From Acidimicrobiia bacterium (GTDB lineage: Bacteria > Actinomycetota > Acidimicrobiia > Acidimicrobiales > Ilumatobacteraceae), in contig RHCK01000121.1 of assembly GCA_010030605.1 (NCBI GenBank), positions 1 through 5,671 of the forward strand: a stretch of DNA of 5,671 bases, in the 5' to 3' direction. The translations under genes were made by a program, and so were the position numbers. The notes under the pieces were generated by a model that had not been told where the DNA came from, searched no databases, and saw only the letters and a program-made list of their open reading frames with translations. Positions 1 to 4,570 of this stretch are shown here, one piece after another. Each line of letters starts with the position of its first letter. Positions within the stretch are counted from its first letter, which is position 1.

Positions 1-90
1 GTGGAGCATGCGCCCGCAGTGCGGACCCGCGAGGACGCGGGTGAGATCGAGCACGCGGGTTCCGGAGAGCGGCGTGGCGCGTTCGGTCAT
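1..90 (-). CDS. CaiB/BaiF-family CoA-transferase, N-terminus only
   Basis: Only the first 30 codons are in the window; the gene continues leftward beyond it. The translation reads MTERATPLSGTRVLDLTRVL, then AGPHCGRMLH. The pattern PLSGxRVLDLTRVLAGPxxxxxL is the hallmark N-terminus of class III (CaiB/BaiF, formyl-CoA-transferase-like) CoA-transferases, which move CoA between carboxylic acids in the cytoplasm. The catalytic Asp lies far downstream, so substrate and completeness cannot be judged; alpha-methylacyl-CoA racemase, which shares this fold and N-terminus, is an alternative. The ATG (complement of 88-90) has no Shine-Dalgarno sequence, but a CATCAT hexamer sits exactly six bases upstream, which suggests leaderless initiation. 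It diverges from the SDR gene across a 44-base gap, so a shared acyl-CoA/hydroxyacyl role is possible but unproven. Confidence 0.82.
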   Translation of the reverse strand, partial: MTERATPLSGTRVLDLTRVLAGPHCGRMLH

Positions 91-96
91 GTCTCT

Positions 97-102
97 ATGA
101 TG
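97..102 (-). promoter_or_regulatory. Possible -10 element for leaderless CoA-transferase mRNA
   Basis: Read on the minus strand, CATCAT (complement of 97-102) is followed by six bases (AGAGAC) and the ATG at 90-88. Transcription from such a -10 would begin at or next to the start codon. The hexamer is only a partial match to TATAAT and no clear -35 is visible. Support comes mainly from the same geometry at three other genes in this window. Confidence 0.35.
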
Positions 103-122
103 CTCGCTCGCGTGGTCCGTGA

Positions 123-128
123 CATGAT
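123..128 (+). promoter_or_regulatory. Possible -10 element for leaderless SDR mRNA
   Basis: CATGAT at 123-128 is followed by six bases (CGGGTC) and the SDR start ATG at 135, the spacing expected for a leaderless transcript. A better hexamer match, TATGAT, lies at 96-101 and would give a leader of roughly 25-30 bases, but no Shine-Dalgarno sequence would serve such a leader. CATGA (123-127) and TCATG (133-137) also form a short inverted repeat over the start, probably by chance. Confidence 0.35.
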
Positions 129-134
129 CGGGTC

Positions 135-983
135 ATGAACAGCAGTTCGGATCCCCGTTCGCTCGCCGGCCGTGTCGCTCTCATCACCGGAGGTGGCTCC
201 GGCATCGGTCTCGGCTGCGCCCGCGAGTTGGTGAGTGTCGGCGCCACCGTCGTGCTGGCCGCTCGCAACGTCGATCGACTGTCGTCGGCCGCACAGGAAT
301 TGAGGACCCTCGCCACCAATGGAGCAGAAGTGGTGACGGTGGCGTGCGACGTGACCAACGAGGACAGCGTTCGCGAGGCGTGCGAGAAGAGTGCAGCCGT
401 TGGTCTTTTCACCATGGTGGTGGCGAACGCCGGTTACGGAACCGGTGGGCCAATTCACCTCACGTCTCTCGACGATTGGAACGGTGTCATCGGCACCAAC
501 CTCACCGGAGCATTCCTCACGATCAAACACGCCGTCCCTCATTTGTCCGCCAATGGTGGTGGTTCCATCGTGGCGGTGTCGTCGATCGCCGGTCCGGTCA
601 CCCATCGGTTCATGACTCCGTACGACGTGAGCAAAGCCGGACTCGAGATGTTGGTGCGCCAGACCGCCGACGAGTTGGGTTGTCGCAACATTCGCGCCAA
701 CGCCGTGCGCCCGGGTTTGGTTCCCACCGACGCCACCGAGGCGATGGTGAACTATCCGCCGGTGGTCGACGACTACGTCTCGCAGATGCCGCTCGGACGA
801 GTGGGCACCACCGAGGACGTCGGTCGATTGGTGCGATTCTTGCTCAGCGACGAAAGTTCGTGGATCACCGGCACGTGCATCAGCGTCGACGGTGGTCATC
901 ACTTGCGACGAGGACCGAACATCGAGCCTTTCATGGAGATGGCACTGGGCGAGGCTCGTTATCCCGCCGGACCCTCCAACTGA
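135..983 (+). CDS. Classical short-chain dehydrogenase/reductase (SDR)
   Basis: A 282-residue cytoplasmic NAD(P)-dependent oxidoreductase with a Rossmann fold, probably interconverting a hydroxyl and a keto group on an unidentified substrate. The classical SDR motifs are all present: the cofactor glycine motif TGGGSGIG (residues 18-25), Asp72-Val73 contacting the adenine ring, ANAG (97-100), the structural Asn122, and the tetrad Ser150, Tyr163 and Lys167. The second strand ends in AARN (42-45) with Arg44 and without the Asp typical of NAD enzymes, so NADP(H) preference is inferred. The C-terminal ITGTCISVDGGHHLRRG (from about residue 239) matches the usual SDR ending, followed by an extension of about 25 residues. 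The ATG start gives a normal lead-in to the first strand. It is divergent from a CoA-transferase, so a role in lipid, steroid or acyl-CoA metabolism is possible. FabG-like ketoacyl reductase activity cannot be excluded. Confidence 0.93.
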   Translation: MNSSSDPRSLAGRVALITGGGSGIGLGCARELVSVGATVVLAARNVDRLSSAAQELRTLATNGAEVVTVACDVTNEDSVREACEKSAAVGLFTMVVANAGYGTGGPIHLTSLDDWNGVIGTNLTGAFLTIKHAVPHLSANGGGSIVAVSSIAGPVTHRFMTPYDVSKAGLEMLVRQTADELGCRNIRANAVRPGLVPTDATEAMVNYPPVVDDYVSQMPLGRVGTTEDVGRLVRFLLSDESSWITGTCISVDGGHHLRRGPNIEPFMEMALGEARYPAGPSN

Positions 984-1004
984 ATTCTGCGGTCCGAGCG
1001 CGTT

Positions 1005-2234
1005 TCAGACCGGGGACAAGTGGCGCAACGCCACCGCGCTGTACAACGCGATTCCGGTGGTCATGCACTGCTCGTCGTAGAAAACTCGATTCGAATGATT
1101 CGGCGCCGCTTGCGCCGGGTTCTTGTCGAGGGGAGTGGCACCAAGGAAGACCATGGCCCCCGGAACATGATTCAGCACGTATCCGAAATCCTCGGCACCC
1201 ATCACCGGCGTCGGTAGTTCGATGAAGCGATCGGCTCCGATCAATTCTTTGGTGATGGCCGCGGCGCGCGCGGCGTAGTCGTTGTCGTTCACGGTGACGT
1301 CGTAACCGTCGCGCAAGTCGACGGCCACGTCCAGATCGTGTGCCGCCGCGACTCCTTCGGCCACGCGACGCACACCGTCATGAATGAGGCGACGCGTCGT
1401 TTCGCTGATGGCTCGAATGGTTCCCTTGATGTGCACCGATTCGGGAATCACGTTCGTGGTGGTTCCGGCATTGATTTGGGTGATGGTGAGCACACCGGGG
1501 TTGAAGGTGTTGATTCGCCGGGTCATCATCGATTGCAGCGCTTGGACAATCTCGCAGGCCGCCGGCACCGGGTCGAGGGTGCGAAACGGTTCGCTGGCAT
1601 GGCCACCTTTGCCGGTGAGGACGATCGAAATCACGTCGCTGGAAGCCATGAGCGGGCCCTGTCGGGTGCTGATGAATCCGGTGGGTAGCGACGAGGTGGT
1701 GTGAATCGCGAACGCGCCGGTGACCGCGGAGGCACTTCCATCCGAGAGTGGACCGACGTCGAACAAACCTTCGTCGATCATGTGACCCGCACCGTTGTGT
1801 CCCTCCTCGCCGGGTTGGAACATGAACAGCACCCGTCCATGCAGTCGACTGCGATGCGCGGTGAGCAATCGAGCCGCCCCCGCCAACATGGCGGTGTGCG
1901 TGTCGTGACCGCATGCGTGCATCGCGTTCTCGACACGGGAACTGAAATCGACCCCGGTGTCCTCGGGCATGGGGAGCGCGTCCATGTCTCCGCGCAAAAT
2001 GATGGTTGGTCCGGGCTTGTCACCCTCCAACGATGCGACGATGCCCGAGGTGGTCTCGTGGAGGGTGATGTCGAGAGGCAAACCTTCGATCGAGGCCAAC
2101 ACCTCGTCCCGGGTGCGGGGAAGGTGATTGCCGAGTTCGGGCCATTCGTGGAGTGAGCGGCGAAGGCGAATCGCATCGTCGAGCAGATCGCGGCTCTCGA
2201 CGGTGAGTGTGGAGATGTCGTTGGGCTCGGCCAT
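1005..2234 (-). CDS. M20-family (M20D-like) amidohydrolase / N-acyl-amino-acid hydrolase
   Basis: A 409-residue metallohydrolase of the hippurate hydrolase / IAA-amino-acid hydrolase / N-acetyl-diaminopimelate deacetylase group, which cleaves amide bonds of N-acylated amino acids using two metal ions. Visible motifs are LRGDMDALPMPE (80-91), HACGHDTHT (106-114) with ligands Cys108 and His110, FQPGEEG (139-145) with Glu143-Glu144, His178 in AFAIHT, GKGGHASEP in the dimerisation domain, TTTNVIPE, MGAEDFG near the C-terminus, and His380 in APNHSN. All expected metal ligands are therefore present and the length is typical. The usual HDGH is HDTH here. The reading frame stays open well upstream, but the ATG at 2234 fits the family N-terminus (LRRSLHEWPELG near residue 24) and has a promoter placed for leaderless transcription. 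The exact acyl substrate cannot be told from sequence. The gene converges on the SDR with 21 bases between stop codons and diverges from the Nudix gene. Confidence 0.93.
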   Translation of the reverse strand: MAEPNDISTLTVESRDLLDDAIRLRRSLHEWPELGNHLPRTRDEVLASIEGLPLDITLHETTSGIVASLEGDKPGPTIILRGDMDALPMPEDTGVDFSSRVENAMHACGHDTHTAMLAGAARLLTAHRSRLHGRVLFMFQPGEEGHNGAGHMIDEGLFDVGPLSDGSASAVTGAFAIHTTSSLPTGFISTRQGPLMASSDVISIVLTGKGGHASEPFRTLDPVPAACEIVQALQSMMTRRINTFNPGVLTITQINAGTTTNVIPESVHIKGTIRAISETTRRLIHDGVRRVAEGVAAAHDLDVAVDLRDGYDVTVNDNDYAARAAAITKELIGADRFIELPTPVMGAEDFGYVLNHVPGAMVFLGATPLDKNPAQAAPNHSNRVFYDEQCMTTGIALYSAVALRHLSPV

Positions 2235-2240
2235 ACGAGC

Positions 2241-2267
2241 ATCGTAGACATTGTTCGTGGTAGTCAA
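2241..2267 (-). promoter_or_regulatory. Promoter for the M20 amidohydrolase, leaderless geometry
   Basis: On the minus strand there is TTGACT (complement of 2262-2267, one mismatch to the -35 consensus), a 15-base spacer, TACGAT (complement of 2241-2246, a TANNNT -10), then six bases before the ATG at 2234. Transcription should start at or beside the start codon, and no Shine-Dalgarno sequence is present. The spacer is one to two bases shorter than ideal. The -35 end lies only seven bases from the divergent Nudix start at 2274. Confidence 0.6.
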
Positions 2268-2273
2268 TGACCG

Positions 2274-2807
2274 ATGGGAATCGAAGCCGATCCGGAGCGC
2301 GACGAACTCGTCGACGAAGTCGATGAACACGACCGAGTGACGCGAGTCGTGGCCCGTCGTGTGATGCGGGCCGAGAGATTGCGCCACCGGGCCGTGTTCG
2401 TGGCCGTTCTGGACGGCTCGGGCCGATTGCTGGTGCATCGCCGGGCACTGACCAAGGATGTGTGGCCCGGCTGGTGCGACATCGCCGTGGGCGGAGTGGT
2501 GGGTAGTGGCGAGACATACGAACACGCCGCGTGTCGCGAATTGGCCGAGGAGGTGGGCGTCACCGATCGCTCTCCGGAGCCCATCGACGGCGGAGTGAGC
2601 CAGTCGTACGAGGATTCCGAGGTCCGGCTGATCGGGCGGTGTTTCCGAGTCGTCCACCCCGGTCCATTCGAGTTCGCCGATGGCGAGGTGGTGGACGCTT
2701 GGTGGATGAAGATCGACGATCTCGAAGCGATGTTCGAACGGGAGAGGTTTCTTCCCGACAGCCTGAGTTTGTTGTGGCCGTTGATTCGACCGTCGATGGC
2801 CGGTTGA
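2274..2807 (+). CDS. Nudix hydrolase, YfcD / IPP-isomerase-like subgroup
   Basis: A 177-residue cytoplasmic hydrolase of a nucleoside diphosphate linked to another moiety (substrate unknown). The Nudix box GX5EX7REUXEEXGU is a perfect match: Gly74, Glu80, Arg88-Glu89-Leu90, Glu92-Glu93, Gly95-Val96. The N-terminal DELVDEVDEHDRV (10-22), LRHRAVFVAVLD (36-47), KDVWPGWCDIAVGGVV (61-76) and the late PDSLSLL resemble E. coli YfcD and related proteins. The Cys of the CGHP motif used by type I isopentenyl-diphosphate isomerase is replaced (the aligned position is about Gly73), so isomerase activity is unlikely. An in-frame TGA lies two codons before the ATG, and the N-terminal motif must be included, so the start is well fixed. 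There is no Shine-Dalgarno sequence and no convincing -10. The 39-base gap to the divergent M20 gene must hold its promoter, or that promoter lies inside the M20 gene. Confidence 0.93.
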   Translation: MGIEADPERDELVDEVDEHDRVTRVVARRVMRAERLRHRAVFVAVLDGSGRLLVHRRALTKDVWPGWCDIAVGGVVGSGETYEHAACRELAEEVGVTDRSPEPIDGGVSQSYEDSEVRLIGRCFRVVHPGPFEFADGEVVDAWWMKIDDLEAMFERERFLPDSLSLLWPLIRPSMAG

Positions 2808-2816
2808 TGCCCACCC

Positions 2817-2835
2817 GTCCTCGACGAAGGAGGAC
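2817..2835 (+). promoter_or_regulatory. Inverted repeat overlapping the WXG100 ribosome binding site
   Basis: GTCCTC (2817-2822) and GAGGAC (2830-2835) are perfect complements separated by seven bases. In RNA they would form a 6-bp, mostly G-C hairpin that pairs most of the Shine-Dalgarno AAGGAGG (2827-2833) of the WXG100 gene. It lies between the Nudix stop and the WXG100 start. It has no U-tract and so does not look like a terminator. A regulatory function is inference. Confidence 0.4.
2827..2833 (+). promoter_or_regulatory. Strong ribosome binding site of the WXG100 gene
   Basis: AAGGAGG is a near-perfect anti-16S complement ending four bases before the ATG at 2838. It stands out because most other genes here lack a clear Shine-Dalgarno sequence. 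It fixes the WXG100 start and implies an mRNA with a real 5' leader or read-through from the Nudix gene. Confidence 0.75.
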
Positions 2836-2837
2836 CG

Positions 2838-3122
2838 ATGTCCAGCCAACCCATCGGAATCATCGGAGCGGATCCGGATCAGTTGTCCCATCTGGGGGCC
2901 ACCTTGCAACGCCAACACGACATCATCGAGGGCGTGCTCACCACGGTGAATGCCGCCCTCGACGGAACCACCTGGACCGGACCAGCGCGGCGGGCGTTCG
3001 AGGCCGACTGGCACGGCAGTTTCCGCACGGCGCTCCAGAAACTCGCCGAAGCCATGGCGATCTCGGGGCGCGAATGCCGGGCCCGATCCGATGAACTCCG
3101 GCGAGTGATGGGCGCGGGCTGA
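2838..3122 (+). CDS. WXG100 (ESAT-6-like) family protein
   Basis: A 94-residue small, probably all-helical protein with no signal peptide. It has the family layout: helix 1 at about 12-40 (heptad-like hydrophobics), a turn with the WXG motif Trp46-Thr47-Gly48 preceded by a GTT lead-in, and helix 2 at about 50-90 with Phe54 and Trp58 near its start. Length and motif position fit WXG100 proteins, which are usually secreted as helical-hairpin dimers by type VII (ESX) systems. The C-terminal YxxxD/E secretion signal is not visible: there is no Tyr in the protein, and the tail runs SDELRRVMGAG. That leaves either secretion with a partner that carries the signal, or a non-secreted role. No EccC ATPase, second WXG100 gene, PE/PPE or toxin gene lies nearby, so it is an orphan within this window. 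It follows the Nudix gene by 30 bases and precedes the thiamin-binding-like gene by 17. Confidence 0.85.
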   Translation: MSSQPIGIIGADPDQLSHLGATLQRQHDIIEGVLTTVNAALDGTTWTGPARRAFEADWHGSFRTALQKLAEAMAISGRECRARSDELRRVMGAG

Positions 3123-3127
3123 ACCTC

Positions 3128-3133
3128 TACGCT
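3128..3133 (+). promoter_or_regulatory. Possible -10 element for leaderless thiamin-binding-like gene mRNA
   Basis: TACGCT (a TANNNT hexamer) is followed by six bases (GGAGGA) and the GTG start at 3140, nearly the same arrangement as TACGAT-N6-ATG at the M20 gene. The GGAGGA looks like a Shine-Dalgarno sequence but abuts the GTG with no spacer, too close to work normally. A leaderless start from this promoter explains the layout better. No good -35 is seen upstream. Confidence 0.45.
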
Positions 3134-3139
3134 GGAGGA

Positions 3140-3376
3140 GTGATCCGCGTCGAATTCACCATCGAGCCATTCATCGAAGGTCGCCCGGGTCCGCACGTTC
3201 TGGCCGCGATCGCGGCCGTCGAGTCCCACGGATTGACCGTCGAGTTCGGACCATTCGCCTCGGAATTCCGCGCCGACGACCCGACTGTCTTCTCGGCGGT
3301 CTCGTCACTCATCTCCGAGGCCTACGGAAACGGTGCGACGCACGTGAACATTCACCTGGAAAAGGTGGCGTCATGA
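3140..3376 (+). CDS. YkoF/MTH1187-like thiamin-binding-family protein
   Basis: A 78-residue protein starting at GTG. Its pattern, MIRVEFTIEPF, a long helix (about 19-30, HVLAAIAAVESHG), a strand LTVEFGPFASEF, a second helix (about 48-62, PTVFSAVSSLISEAYGNG) and a final strand THVNIHLEKV, fits the ferredoxin-like beta-alpha-beta-beta-alpha-beta fold of the YkoF/MTH1187 (formerly DUF77) family. Members of that family bind thiamin or hydroxymethylpyrimidine, or are of unknown ligand, and often assemble as multimers. The assignment rests on recalled family pattern, not on a search, and the ligand is not established here. No other thiamin-related gene or TPP riboswitch is visible nearby. The only codon usable as a start is the GTG at 3140. 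The stop overlaps the next gene's ATG (ATGA at 3373-3376), so the two proteins are probably made together from one mRNA. Confidence 0.72.
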   Translation: MIRVEFTIEPFIEGRPGPHVLAAIAAVESHGLTVEFGPFASEFRADDPTVFSAVSSLISEAYGNGATHVNIHLEKVAS

Positions 3377-3747
3377 CCACGAGCGCTCCTCGCACCGATC
3401 ACCCGATGTTGTCGGCCATCGTGCCGCTCATCAAAGCGTTGGGTTGCACCATGATCGACCCCGCGCAGCAGGAAGCGTCCGACATCCCGATCGTCGTCGA
3501 TGGCGAGGTGGTGACGGTGGTGCGCCTCCCCGACCTTCATGGGGCGCTCGAGCGACTCATCGAATCGGTCGAGCGCGAGATGGATTGTCGCTTGCCGAAC
3601 ATGAACCGCGAGCAGAAGCAGACCGCGATTCGTTTGCTCGACGAACGAGGGGCTTTCACCTTGCGTCGCGCCGTCGAGGACGTCGCCGACGCGATGGGAG
3701 TCTCGCGGATCACGGTGTACAACTATTTGAACGCCATCCACCGCTGA
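3373..3747 (+). CDS. DauR/YheO-type helix-turn-helix regulator, short form
   Basis: A 124-residue putative DNA-binding protein. The C-terminal half (about 55-123) matches the DauR/YheO-like HTH domain: a helix ALERLIESVEREM (58-70), then NREQKQTAIRLLDERGAFTL (78-97), then RRAVEDVADAMGVSRITVYN (98-117) and YLNAIHR. The recognition helix is around GVSRITVYNYLN (109-120). Full-length YheO/DauR proteins carry an N-terminal PAS-like ligand domain of roughly 120 residues. Here the N-terminus is only about 55 residues, with one short beta-hairpin (IPIVVDGEVVTVVRLP, 38-53), so the usual sensor domain is missing. The ATG overlaps the stop of the thiamin-binding-like gene, with an AAGGTGG-type ribosome site (3362-3368) just upstream, implying translational coupling. 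The partner may supply the missing ligand sensing (inference). The operator and regulon are unknown. Confidence 0.78.
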   Translation: MTTSAPRTDHPMLSAIVPLIKALGCTMIDPAQQEASDIPIVVDGEVVTVVRLPDLHGALERLIESVEREMDCRLPNMNREQKQTAIRLLDERGAFTLRRAVEDVADAMGVSRITVYNYLNAIHR

Positions 3748-3751
3748 GCGT

Positions 3752-4570
3752 TCACTGGTTGGGGAGGTAGTCCTCCAGATTTCCCACCGTGAAGCCCTCG
3801 GCCGTCAGTCGGGCCTCCAACGCGACGAGATTGTCGTACAGGTCGTTGCGGAAATGAGTCAGAAAAACGTCGCCGGGTTGCAAAGCGGGCCGGTGCGCCA
3901 GATCGACGTTGCCCTCCCACAATTCGGAGTTCCACGTGACCACGGCGTTGATGCCACAACTGGCGGCGGCGCGAAGCGTGGTTTCATCCCAGGAACCGTA
4001 CGGAGGTCGGAACAAGTGTCCGGCGGAACCGAGCGCCTTTTCGATGGTTCCTCGCATTCCGCAAATCTGTTTTCTTTGAGTGTCGAAGTCCAGTCCCGAC
4101 AATTCGGGATGTGTCGACGTGTGCGAACTGATGTTGCCACCAACGGTGAGGATCTGAGCGAAGTACAACGGATCCTTCTTGAACTCCCCGGAGACGAGGA
4201 AAAGCGTCGCAGGCCAGCGATGCTCCACCAAGAAGTCCATCACCCGTTGGTCCTTCACGATCCCGTCGTCGATCGTGAGGAACACGACCTTGTCGACGGT
4301 GTCCACCTTGGACAGATGCGCCGCCGAGTCTCCGCCGACACCGATGGGAGCGATCGAGTAACTCGGGAATGGGGGCAACGTTGTCGTGCTCGTCGTCGTG
4401 CTCGTCGTCGTGCTGGTGGACGTGGTGCTGGTCGTCGTGGTCGCTGGCGCGATGGTGGCCACCGTTGTCGTGTTCGTCGATGAGGTGGCATCGGCGGAGG
4501 AACAGGCGCTCACGGCAAAGGACATCGTGACCAGAAGAAGGCGCGCGCGACGAGATAGAACGGAGTTCAT
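3752..4570 (-). CDS. Lipoprotein polysaccharide deacetylase (NodB homology domain)
   Basis: A 272-residue envelope enzyme predicted to remove N- or O-acetyl groups from a cell-surface polysaccharide or peptidoglycan. The N-terminus is a lipoprotein signal: basic RRAR (7-10), a hydrophobic core LLLVTMSFAV, and lipobox VSAC with lipidated Cys23. Residues 28-64 are a low-complexity Thr/Ser spacer. The NodB domain follows from about residue 94: TIDDG (99-103; Asp101 catalytic base, Asp102 metal ligand; the usual Phe is Ile), HTSTH (150-154; His150 and His154 metal ligands), RPPYG (188-192), VTWNSELW (211-218) and LTHF (237-240). The metal triad and catalytic residues are therefore kept. The reading frame remains open 22 codons upstream to an ATG at 4636, but the ATG at 4570 places the signal peptide right at the N-terminus and is preferred. 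That start codon overlaps the HAD start on the other strand. Substrate unknown; peptidoglycan N-acetylglucosamine is only one option. Confidence 0.92.
   Translation of the reverse strand: MNSVLSRRARLLLVTMSFAVSACSSADATSSTNTTTVATIAPATTTTSTTSTSTTTSTTTSTTTLPPFPSYSIAPIGVGGDSAAHLSKVDTVDKVVFLTIDDGIVKDQRVMDFLVEHRWPATLFLVSGEFKKDPLYFAQILTVGGNISSHTSTHPELSGLDFDTQRKQICGMRGTIEKALGSAGHLFRPPYGSWDETTLRAAASCGINAVVTWNSELWEGNVDLAHRPALQPGDVFLTHFRNDLYDNLVALEARLTAEGFTVGNLEDYLPNQ
4380..4415. repeat. Imperfect 12-bp tandem repeat in the lipoprotein Thr/Ser linker
   Basis: Three tandem units lie at 4380-4391, 4392-4403 and 4404-4415, close to GTCGTCGTGCTC with one change in each of the first and third. A degenerate continuation runs to about 4442. 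On the coding (minus) strand each unit encodes four Thr/Ser residues of the spacer between the lipid anchor and the deacetylase domain. Slippage here would alter linker length in four-residue steps without a frameshift. Confidence 0.7.

Noticed and set aside
87..902. Long minus-strand open frame opposite the SDR gene
   Set aside because: It is antisense to a gene with complete SDR motifs, its translation is low-complexity and His/Arg/Gly-rich, and the true minus-strand gene start (CoA-transferase) lies at 90 in another frame.
990..1012. Possible terminator between the convergent SDR and M20 genes (CGGTC ... GACCG)
   Set aside because: The stem has only five base pairs with a 13-base loop, no U-tract, and one arm extends into the M20 coding sequence.
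2274..2807. Isopentenyl-diphosphate isomerase
   Set aside because: The N-terminal pattern is similar, but the catalytic Cys of the CGHP motif is absent while the Nudix box is perfect, so a hydrolase of the YfcD type fits better.
2235..3014. Upstream extension of the M20 reading frame beyond the ATG at 2234
   Set aside because: The extra 260 residues are antisense to the Nudix and WXG100 genes, look unlike any protein domain, and the family N-terminus and a leaderless promoter both fit the ATG at 2234.
3123..3139. TPP riboswitch upstream of the thiamin-binding-like gene
   Set aside because: Only 17 bases separate it from the WXG100 stop, and I do not see the conserved thi-box elements there or in the adjacent coding end.
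3854..4483. Plus-strand open frame of about 209 codons opposite the deacetylase
   Set aside because: It is antisense to a gene with intact NodB motifs, and its C-terminus is an Arg/Gly low-complexity product of the linker repeat.
4386..4568. In-frame extension of the HAD gene upstream of 4569
   Set aside because: The Val-rich translation is simply the antisense of the lipoprotein Thr/Ser repeat, and no HAD protein needs it.
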